Of a stretch of 64,000 nucleotides of DNA, positions 23,201-35,200 are shown in pieces. The DNA comes from Channa striata (taxonomy: Eukaryota > Chordata > Actinopteri > Anabantiformes > Channidae). Position 1 is the first letter of the stretch; each line of letters opens with the position of its first letter. A model generated the notes under the pieces. That model was not told the DNA's origin. It worked only from the letters and a program-made list of their open reading frames with translations, and searched no databases. Position numbers and translations under genes: made by a program. The DNA lies in assembly GCA_033026295.1 (NCBI GenBank), contig CM065189.1:11599203-11663202 (forward strand), read 5' to 3'.

Positions 23201-26200
23201 TGGTGCTCTAGTGTTTGACTGCAGAGCTATCAGCAGTACATAGTTCGGTCAGTTTTCCACTATATCATTGTCTCTCTAAAGTCCGTCTTTCATCAACACT
23301 GTCTGTCGCATGTGTTTGTGTCAGCTGCTTCAGCGGTCAGGCTGGTCAACTCTGACAACCGCTGCTCAGGCAGAGTGGAGGTCTACCATGGTGGCCAGTG
23401 GGGGACAGTGTGTGATGATGGCTGGAACTTGAACGATGCCAACGTGGTGTGCAGACAGCTGGGCTGCGGCAGTGCTCGTTCAGCACTTTCAAGTGCAGCT
23501 TTTGGACCAGGCAGCGGACCTATCTGGTTGGATGATGTCGTTTGTTCAGGAAGCGAATCATCAGTAACAGGCTGCAGACATCGAAGGTTTGGGGTCCACA
23601 ACTGTGGTCACAATGAAGATGCCAGTGTTGTCTGTGAAGGTAAAATGTTATACTGAACGCTCATGGGTCAAAATTCAAAAGAACTTTATTAATACTAGAA
23701 GAAAAATGTTTTGCCTTTTTACAATTGTTCTCTGCTCACAAAAAGAGAAAGAAGGAAGGAAAGATCAGAACTTACACAATTACAAATTAAACTGGCCGTA
23801 AAGATACAAAAACATTTAAATAATAATAATAATAATAAAGCCAAATTGCACAATGAACAGCAGTGATATGCAATGAACAGTAGTTATGATTGTAGAGGCA
23901 GCCTTACGCTTGATGATGGTCTAAAAATTATCCACTTCAGAGATCGATGTATTATAAAAATGTAATGCTACTTCTACAGTTCCTTTGATATAATACCTAA
24001 ACTCCACCAAACACTGTAAGAAAACTGTGCCTCCACAGCTACACACTGGTCTAATGCAATGAGTTGCTGCTCAAGTCTGTTTCTAACAGCCAAAATCCAA
24101 TACAAACATTGGTTTCCTTTACAATTACTTACGCAAGCTTAGAAGGCACCTAGAAGATGTCGTTATTGATGTACATTTATTAGCTATTAGTTTATCTAAC
24201 TTACAAAGACTAAACATGACTGCATGAAAATTAAAAAGCAGAACAAACACTGAGAAAGCTATCATTGGCTTGTACAATGATAATGGGCAAACATTCAATG
24301 TGATAATGCTAAAAAAGGTAAGATAACAGTGCAGTTAGAGTGGAGAAAATGTAGGCATGACACAATCCTGAAGAAAAGTACATGATTGGATCAATATCAG
24401 TGTGTTGGACAATGATAATTACAGAATGTTTTTAAGTAGCAAAATTGAAAATATCCGTGATTGACCAGTTTCTTGCCAAGCTTTAGTACCAGTCACTCTA
24501 TCCCTCAATACATTCAGCTCCTTTTTCTCACATAGAACTGGAACGATAATGTTATCAATTAATTCCAATATTACACAAAAACACACACACAAAATAAACA
24601 GACTTTGTACAAAAATTTCCTTTCAGTTCAACCAGGACCCAACAGCACAGTTTTACCAACCACACCTGCTCCAACACCTCAGGACATCACCACCACCAGC
24701 GTCATTCCCACCTCAACAGTGGACAGTTCAGCAGTTGAGGGACAGGTCCGTCTGGCCAATGGGGCAAACAGCTCTTGTTCTGGAAGAGTGGAGATCTTCC
24801 ACAATGGACAGTGGGGGACAGTGTGTGATGATAGCTGGGACCTGACTGACGCTCAGGTGGTGTGCAGACAGCTGGGCTGTGGCAGGGTTCTGTCAGCACC
24901 ACAAAGTGCACATTTTGGACAGGGCACAGGGCCCATCTGGTTGGACGATGTCACTTGTACAGGTAGCGAATCAAGACTGAGTTTGTGCAGCCACCGAGGA
25001 TTTGGATCTCACAACTGTGGTCACAATGAGGGTGCTGGAGTCGTGTGTGAAGGTAAATACAAAAATTAAAGCCATTGAAGATTTGCTGAGGAACAAACTG
25101 TTTATGGTGTAAGAATTATATGAGAGGATTTTAGGAACAACCTGCTTCACAAATAAACATGTGCTTGGTGCTCTAGTGTTTGACTGCAGGACTATCAGCA
25201 GTTCATAGTTCGGTCAGTTTTCCACTATATCATTGTCTCTCTAAAGTCCGTCTTTCATCAACACTGTCTGTCGCATGTGTTTGTATCAGCTGCTTCACCG
25301 GTCAGGCTGGTCAACTCTGACAACCGCTGCTCAGGCAGAGTGGAGGTCTACCATGGTGGCCAGTGGGGGACAGTGTGTGACGATGGCTGGAACTTGAACG
25401 ATGCCAACGTGGTGTGCAGACAGCTGGGCTGCGGCAGTGCTCGTTCAGCACTTTCAAGTGCAGCTTTTGGACCAGGCAGCGGACCTATCTGGTTGGATGA
25501 TGTGGTTTGTTCAGGAAACGAATCATCAGTAACAGGCTGCAGACATCGAAGGTTTGGGGTCCACAACTGTGGTCACAATGAAGATGCCAGTGTTGTCTGT
25601 GAAGGTAAATGGTTATACTGAACGCTCATGGGTCAAAATTCAAAAGAACTGTATTAATACTAGAAGAAAAATGTTTTGCCTTTTTACAATTGTTCTCTTC
25701 TCACAAAAAGAGAAAGAAGGAAGGAAAGATCAGAACTTACACAATTACAAATTAAACTGGCCGTAAAGATACAAAAACATTGAAATAATAATAATAATAA
25801 AGCCAAATTGCACAATGAACAGCAGTGATATGCAATGAACAGTAGTTATGATTGTAGAGGCAGCCTTACGCTTGATGATGGTCTAAAAATTATCCACTTC
25901 AGAGATCGATGTATTATAAAAATTTTGCAGATTTATTGAACTTCTGTGTTCCACAGTACAGCAGATAATGCTACTTCTACAGTTCCTTTGATATAATACC
26001 TAAACTCCACCAAACACAGTAAGAAAACTGTGCCTCCACAGCTACACACTGGTCTAATGCAATGAGTTGCTGCTCAAGTCTGTTTCTAACAGCCAAAATC
26101 CAATACAAACATTGGTTTCCTTTACAATTACTTATGCAAGCTTAGAAGGCACATAGAAGATGTCGTTATTGATGTACATTTATTAGCTATTAGTTTATCT

Positions 26201-29200
26201 AACTTACAAAGACCAAACATGACTGCAGGAAAATTCAAAAGCAGAACAAACACTGAGAAAGCTATAATTGGCTCGTACAATGATGATGGGCAAACATTCA
26301 ATGTGATAATGCTAAAAAAGGTAAGATAACAGTGCAGTTAGATTGCAGAAAATGTAGGCATGACACAATCCTGAAGAAAAGTACATGATTGGATCAATAT
26401 CAGTGTGTTGGACAATGATAATTACAGAATGTTTTTAAGTAGCAAAATTGAAAATATCCGTGACTGACCAGTTTCTTGCCAAGCTTTAGTGCCAGTCACT
26501 CTATCCCTCAATACATTCAGCTCCTTTTTCTCACATAGAACTGGAACGATAATGTTATCAATTAATTCCAATATTACACAAAAACACACACACAAAATAA
26601 ACAGACTTTGTACAAAAATTTCCTTTCAGTTCAACCAGGACCCAACAGCACAGTTTTACCAACCACACCTGCTCCAACACCTCAGGACATCACCACCACC
26701 AGCGTCATTCCCACCTCAACAGTGGACAGTTCAGCAGTCGAGGGACAGGTCCGTCTGGCCAATGGGGCAAACAGCTCTTGTTCTGGAAGAGTGGAGATCT
26801 TCCACAATGGACAGTGGGGGACAGTGTGTGATGATAGCTGGGACCTGACTGATGCTCAGGTGGTGTGCAGACAGCTGGGCTGTGGCAGGGTCCTGACAGC
26901 ACCACAAAGTGCACATTTTGGACAGGGCACAGGGCCCATCTGGTTGGACGATGTCACTTGTACAGGTAGCGAATCAAGACTGAGTTTGTGCAGCCACCGA
27001 GGATTTGGATCTCACAACTGTGGTCACAATGAGGGTGCTGGAGTCGTGTGTGAAGGTAAATACAAAAATTAAAGCCATTGAAGATTTTCTGAGGAACAAA
27101 CTGTTTATGGTGTAAGAATTATATGAGAGGATTTTAGGAACAACCTGCTTCACAAATAAACATGTGCTTGGTGCTCTAGTGTTTGACTGCAGAGCTATCA
27201 GCAGTACATAGTTCGGTCAGTTTTCCACTATATCATTGTCTCTCTAAAGTCCGTCTTTCATCAACACTGTCTGTCGCATGTGTTTGTGTCAGCTGCTTCA
27301 CCGGTCAGGCTGGTCAACTCTGACAACCGCTGCTCAGGCAGAGTGGAGGTCTACCATGGTGGCCAGTGGGGGACAGTGTGTGATGATGGCTGGAACTTGA
27401 ACGATGCCAACGTGGTGTGCAGACAGCTGGGCTGCGGTAGGGCTCGTTCAGCACTTTCAAGTGCAGCTTTTGGACCAGGCAGCGGACCTATCTGGTTGGA
27501 TGATGTCGTTTGTTCAGGAAACGAATCATCAGTAACAGGCTGCAGACATCGAAGGTTTGGGGTCCACAACTGTGGTCACAATGAAGATGCCAGCATCATC
27601 TGTGAAGGTAAATGTTTATATTCAATGTTTATGACTTAAAATTAAAAGAACTGTATTAAGTCTAGAAGAAAACAGTTTTGCATTTTTGCAATTGTTCTCT
27701 GTTGACAAAGAAAGGGAGAAGAAAAATTCAGCACCTTCAAAATCTATAAAAAAAACAATTGGCAATGAAGATAAAAAACAGTTTAAGGACGAATGAAACC
27801 AAAGTGAATATTAAACAGTAGTGAAATGCAATGAAGAGTAGTGATTATGACAATGGTCAAAACTTTAATGTGATGATGATAAAAATAGTAAAATAACAAA
27901 AAACAAATAATAAAAGTGCAGTTAACAGCCACAATAACATGCAGCTATGTCACGATACAGGGGAAAAGAAGATGATAACTTTAATATCAATGTGTTGCAC
28001 AACAATAACAAAAACTCTTATATCAAAAAATAAGCAGTGTTTATGCTCAGTAGTGATCAGTTCAGTACAAGGTGAAGTGGTCTTGTGGGTTTACAGAGGC
28101 TTTTCTTTCAGTTCTAGCAGGAACCAACAGCACAGTTTTACCAAACACATCTGCTCCAGGACCTCAGAACATCACCACCTCCAGCATCACTCCCACATCG
28201 ACAGTGGACAACAGTACAGCGGTCGAGGGACAGGTCCGTCTGGCCAATGGATCAAACAGCTCCTGTTCTGGAAGAGTGGAGATCTTCCACCACGGCCAGT
28301 GGGGGACAGTCTGTGATGATGCCTGGGACTTGAACGATGCCAACGTGGTGTGCAGACAGCTGGGCTGCAGCAGGGCTCGTTCAGCACCTTCAAATGCAGC
28401 TTTTGGACCAGGCAGCGGACCTATCTGGTTGGATGATGTCATTTGTTCAGGAAACGAATTGTCAGTAACAGACTGCAGACATCTTGGGTTTGGAGTCCAC
28501 AACTGTGGTCACTTTGAAGATGCCAGTGTTATTTGTGAAGGTAAAGTTGTACTGTATCTTAAAGATTCATTATTAAAAATTCAAAGACCTTTATTATTGC
28601 CAGTGGGAAGTTGCCCTTGGTTGTTACAATTCTTCTCTGCTCAAAAAGAAAAGGATTATAAAAAAGTTAAACCAACACAACTACGAAAAAAAAATCTTGT
28701 TATCTGTCAATAAAGGTCAAAATAGACTTAAAGATGAATAACAGTAACTGCACAAAAAACAGCAGTAAAATGCTTAATCAGTAGTGACTATAGTGATGCC
28801 CAAAAGTTGGATGTGAGGATTTGACCACGATAAAAATCAATATCAGTAGTGTTCTCAATATGTTTTAATAACACTCACAGGTCAAATGTACAATTAAAGT
28901 TTATGTTGTTTGAAGAAAGCAAATGGAGGTTGGTGTCCAATAATAATTTACTTATATCAAAAAGACTGTTTATCCTCAGTAGTGATGGTTGCACTTCAGG
29001 GCAAAGTGGTCATGAGCCTTTACACAGACTTTTCTTTCAGTTCAGTCAGGACCCAACAGCACACTTTTACCCACCACATCTGATCCAAGACCTCCTGCCA
29101 CCCCCACTCCCACTACCACCCCCACCACTCCCACTACCACCCCCACCACTACCACTACCACCCCCACCACTCCCACGTCATCAGTGCACAGCAGTACAGC

Positions 29201-32200
29201 AGCTGCTTCACCGGTCAGGCTGGTCAACTCGGACAACCCCTGTTCTGGCAGAGTGGAGGTCTACCATGGTGGCCAGTGGGGACAGTGTGTGACGATGGCT
29301 GGGACTTGAACGATGCCAACGTGGTGTGCAGACAGCTGGGCTGCGGCATGGCTCGTTCAGCACCTTCAAAAGCAGCTTTTGGACGAGGCAGCGGACCTAT
29401 CTGGTTGGATGATGTCGTTTGTTCAGGAAACGAATTGTCAGTAACAGACTGCAGACATCGAGGGTTTGGGGTCCACGACTGTGGTCACAATGAAGATGCC
29501 AGCATCATCTGTGAAGGTAAATGTTTATATTGAACATTTATCAGTTAAAATTAAAAGAACTGTATTAATTCTAGAAGAAAACTGTTTTGCCTTTTTACAA
29601 TTGTTCTCTGTTGACAAAGAAAGGGAGAAGAAAAAATCAAAATCTGTAAAAAAACAATTGGCAATGAAGATAAAAAACAGTTTAAGGACGAATGAAACCA
29701 AAGTGAATATTAAACAGTAGTGAAATGCAATGAAGAGTAGTGATTATGACAATGGTCAAAACTTTAATGTGATGATGATAAAAATAGTAAAATAACAAAT
29801 AACAAATAATAAAAGTGCAGTTAACAGCCACAATAACATGCAGCTATGTCACGATACAGGGGAAAAGAACATGATAACTTTAATATCAATGTGTTGCACA
29901 ACAATAACAAAAACTCTTATATCAAAAAATAAGCAGTGTTTATGCTCAGTAGTGATCAGTTCAGTACAAGGTGAAGTGGTCTTGTGGGTTTACAGAGGCT
30001 TTTCTTTCAGTTCTAGCAGGAACCAACAGCACAGTTTTACCAAACACATCTGCTCCAGGACCTCAGAACATCACCACCTCCAGCATCACTCCCACATCGA
30101 CAGTGGACAACAGTACAGCGGTCGAGGGACAGGTCCGTCTGGCCAATGGATCAAACAGCTCCTGTTCTGGAAGAGTGGAGATCTTCCACCACGGCCAGTG
30201 GGGGACAGTCTGTGATGATGCCTGGGACTTGAACGATGCCAACGTGGTGTGCAGACAGCTGGGCTGCGGCAGGGCTCGTTCAGCACCTTCAAATGCAGCT
30301 TTTGGACCAGGCAGCGGACCTATCTGGTTGGATGATGTCATTTGTTCAGGAAACGAATCCTCGATAACAGACTGCAGACATCTTGGGATTGGAGTCCACA
30401 ACTGTGGTCACTTTGAAGATGCCAGTGTTATTTGTGAAGGTAAAGTTGTACTGTATCTTAAAGATTCATTATTAAAAATTCAAAGACCTTTATTATTGCC
30501 AGTGGGAAGTTGCCCTTGGTTGTTACAATTCTGCTCTGCTCAAAAAGAAAAGGATTAAAAAAAAGTTAAACCAATACAAATACGAAAAAAAAATCTTGAT
30601 ATCTGTCATTAAAGGTCAAAATAGACTTAAAGATGAATAACAGTAACTGCACAAAAAACAGCAGTAAAATGCTTAATCAGTAGTGACCATAGTGATGCCC
30701 AAAAGTTGGATGTGAGGATTTGACCACGATAAAAATCAATATCAGTAGTGTTCTCAATATGTTTTAATAACACTCACAGGTCAAATGTACAATTAAAGTT
30801 TATGTTGTTTGAAGAAAGCAAATGGAGGTTGGTGTCCAATAATAATTTACTTATATCAAAAAGACTGTTTATCCTCAGTAGTGATGGTTGCACTTCAGGG
30901 CAAAGTGGTCATGAGCCTTTACACAGACTTTTCTTTCAGTTCAGTCAGGACCCAACAGCACACTTTTACCCACCACATCTGATCCAAGACCTCCTGCCAC
31001 CCCCACTCCCACTACCACCCCCACCACTCCCACTACCACCCCCACCACTACCACTACCACCCCCACCACTCCCACGTCATCAGTGCACAGCAGTACAGCA
31101 GCTGCTTCACCGGTCAGGCTGGTCAACTCGGACAACCCCTGTTCTGGCAGAGTGGAGGTCTACCATGGTGGCCAGTGGGGACAGTGTGTGACGATGGCTG
31201 GGACTTGAACGATGCCAACGTGGTGTGCAGACAGCTGGGCTGCGGCATGGCTCGTTCAGCACCTTCAAAAGCAGCTTTTGGACGAGGCAGCGGACCTATC
31301 TGGTTGGATGATGTCGTTTGTTCAGGAAACGAATTGTCAGTAACAGACTGCAGACATCGAGGGTTTGGGGTCCACGACTGTGGTCACAATGAAGATGCCA
31401 GCATCATCTGTGAAGGTAAATGTTTATATTGAACATTTATCAGTTAAAATTAAAAGAACTGTATTAATTCTAGAAGAAAACTGTTTTGCCTTTTTACAAT
31501 TGTTCTCTGTTGACAAAGAAAGGGAGAAGAAAAAATCAAAATCTGTAAAAAACAATTGGCAATGAAGATAAAAACAGTTTAAGGACGAATGAAACCAAAG
31601 TGAATATTAAACAGTAGTGAAATGCAATGAAGAGTAGTGATTATGACAATGGTCAAAACTTTAATGTGATGATGATAAAAATAGTAAAATAACAAATAAC
31701 AAATAATAAAAGTGCAGTTAACAGCCACAATAACATGCAGCTATGTCACGATACAGGGAAAAGAACATGATAACTTTAATATCAATGTGTTGCACAACAA
31801 TAACAAAAACTCTTATATCAAAAAATAAGCAGTGTTTATGCTCAGTAGTGATCAGTTCAGTACAAGGTGAAGTGGTCTTGTGGGTTTACAGAGGCTTTTC
31901 TTTCAGTTCTAGCAGGACCCAACAGCACAGTTTTACCAAACACATCTGCTCCAGGACCTCAGAACATCACCACCTCCAGCATCACTCCCACATCGACAGT
32001 GGACAACAGTACAGCGGTCGAGGGACAGGTCCGTCTGGCCAATGGATCAAACAGCTCCTTTTCTGGAAGAGTGGAGATCTTCCACCACGGACAGTGGGGG
32101 ACAGTGTGTGACGATGGCTGGGACTTGAACGATGCCAACGTGGTGTGCAGACAGCTGGGCTGCGGCAGGGCTCGTTCAGCACCTTCAAATGCAGCTTTTG

Positions 32201-35200
32201 GACCAGGCAGCGGACCTATCTGGTTGGATGATGTCATTTGTTCAGGAAACGAATTGTCAGTAACAGACTGCAGACATCTTGGGTTTGGAGTCCACAACTG
32301 TGGTCACTTTGAAGATGCCAGTGTTATTTGTGAAGGTAAAGTTGTACTGTATCTTAAAGATTCATTATTAAAAATTCAAAGACCTTTATTATTGCCAGTG
32401 GGAAGTTGCCCTTGGTTGTTACAATTCTGCTCTGCTCAAAAAGAAAAGGATTAAAAAAAAGTTAAACCAACACAACTACGAAAAAAAAATCTTGATATCT
32501 GTCAATAAAGGTCAAAATAGACTTAAAGATGAATAACAGTAACTGCACAAAAAACAGCAGTAAAATGCTTAATCAGTAGTGACCATAGTGATGCCCAAAA
32601 GTTGGATGTGAGGATTTGACCACGATAAAAATCAATATCAGTAGTGTTCTCAATATGTTTTAATAACACTCACAGGTCAAATGTACAATTAAAGTTTATG
32701 TTGTTTGAAGAAAGCAAATGGAGGTTGGTGTCCAATAATAATTTACTTATATCAAAAAGACTGTTTATCCTCAGTAGTGATGGTTGCACTTCAGGGCAAA
32801 GTGGTCATGAGCCTTTACACAGACTTTTCTTTCAGTTCAGTCAGGACCCAACAGCACAGTTTTACCAACCACATCTGATCCAAGACCTCGTGCCACCACC
32901 ACTACCACTACCACCCCCACCACTCCCACATCATCAGTGCACAGCAGTACAGCAGCTGCTTCACCGGTCAGGCTGGTCAACTCTGACAACCCCTGCTCAG
33001 GCAGAGTGGAGGTCTACCATGGTGGCCAGTGGGGGACAGTGTGTGACGATGGCTGGGACTTGAACGATGCCAACGTGGTGTGCAGACAGCTGGGCTGCGG
33101 CATGGCTCGTTCAGCACCTTCAAAAGCAGCTTTTGGACGAGGCAGCGGACCTATCTGGTTGGATGATGTCGTTTGTTCAGGAAATGAATTGTCAGTAACA
33201 GACTGCAGACATCGAGGGTTTGGGGTCCACGACTGTGGTCACAATGAAGATGCCAGCATCATCTGTGAAGGTAAATGTTTATATTGAACATTTATCAGTT
33301 AAAATTAAAAAAACTGTATTAATTCTAGAAGAAAACTGTTTTGCCTTTTTACAATTGTTCTCTGTTGACAAAGAAAGGGAGAAGAAAAAATCAAAATCTA
33401 TAAAAAAACAATTGGCAATGAAGATAAAAAACAGTTTAAGGACGAATGAAACCAAAGTGAATATTAAACAGTAGTGAAATGCAATGAAGAGTAGTGATTA
33501 TGACAATGGTCAAAACTTTAATGTGATGATGATAAAAATAGTAAAATAACAAAAAACAAATAATAAAAGTGCAGTTAACAGCCACAATAACATGCAGCTA
33601 TGTCACGATACAGGGGAAAAGAACATGATAACTTTAATATCAATGTGTTGCACAACAATAACAAAAACTCTTATATCAAAAAATAAGCAGTGTTTATGCT
33701 CAGTAGTGATCAGTTCAGTACAAGGTGAAGTGGTCTTGTGGGTTTACAGAGGCTTTTCTTTCAGTTCTAGCAGGAACCAACAGCACAGTTTTACCAAACA
33801 CATCTGCTCCAGGACCTCAGAACATCACCACCTCCAGCATCACTCCCACATCGACAGTGGACAACAGTACAGCGGTCGAGGGACAGGTCCGTCTGGCCAA
33901 TGGATCAAACAGCTCCTTTTCTGGAAGAGTGGAGATCTTCCACCACGGACAGTGGGGGACAGTGTGTGACGATGGCTGGGACTTGAACGATGCCAACGTG
34001 GTGTGCAGACAGCTGGGCTGCGGCATGGCTCGTTCAGCACCTTCAAAAGCAGCTTTTGGACGAGGCAGCGGACCTATCTGGTTGGATGATGTCGTTTGTT
34101 CAGGAAACGAATTGTCAGTAACAGACTGCAGACATCGAGGGTTTGGGGTCCACGACTGTGGTCACAATGAAGATGCCAGCATCATCTGTGAAGGTAAATG
34201 TTTATATTGAACATTTATCAGTTAAAATTAAAAGAACTGTATTAATTCTAGAAGAAAACTGTTTTGCCTTTTTACAATTGTTCTCTGTTGACAAAGAAAG
34301 GGAGAAGAAAAAATCAAAATCTGTAAAAACAATTGGCAATGAAGATAAAAACAGTTTAAGGACGAATGAAACCAAAGTGAATATTAAACAGTAGTGAAAT
34401 GCAATGAAGAGTAGTGATTATGACAATGGTCAAAACTTTAATGTGATGATGATAAAAATAGTAAAATAACAAATAACAAATAATAAAAGTGCAGTTAACA
34501 GCCACAATAACATGCAGCTATGTCACGATACAGGGAAAAGAACATGATAACTTTAATATCAATGTGTTGCACAACAATAACAAAAACTCTTATATCAAAA
34601 AATAAGCAGTGTTTATGCTCAGTAGTGATCAGTTCAGTACAAGGTGAAGTGGTCTTGTGGGTTTACAGAGGCTTTTCTTTCAGTTCTAGCAGGACCCAAC
34701 AGCACAGTTTTACCAAACACATCTGCTCCAGGACCTCAGAACATCACCACCTCCAGCATCACTCCCACATCGACAGTGGACAACAGTACAGCGGTCGAGG
34801 GACAGGTCCGTCTGGCCAATGGATCAAACAGCTCCTTTTCTGGAAGAGTGGAGATCTTCCACCACGGCCAGTGGGGGACAGTCTGTGATGATGCCTGGGA
34901 CTTGAACGATGCCGACGTGGTGTGCAGACAGCTGGGCTGCGGCAGGGCTCGTTCAGCACCTTTAAATGCAGCTTTTGGACCAGGCAGCGGACCTATCTGG
35001 TTGGATGATGTCATTTGTTCAGGAAACGAATCCTCGATAACAGACTGCAGACATCTTGGGTTTGGAGTCCACAACTGTGGTCACTTTGAAGATGCCAGTG
35101 TTATTTGTGAAGGTAAAGTTGTACTGTATCTTAAAGATTCATTATTAAAAATTCAAAGACCTTTATTATTGCCAGTGGGAAGTTGCCCTTGGTTGTTACA

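Noticed and set aside
28849..29292. 147-codon plus-strand frame with a Pro/Leu-rich end (repeated at 30748-31191 and, as shorter versions, 6789-7250, 32644-33063 and 35421-35840)
   Set aside because: It starts in intron sequence and reads the Y-type linker in the wrong frame. Its repetition follows the exon duplications.
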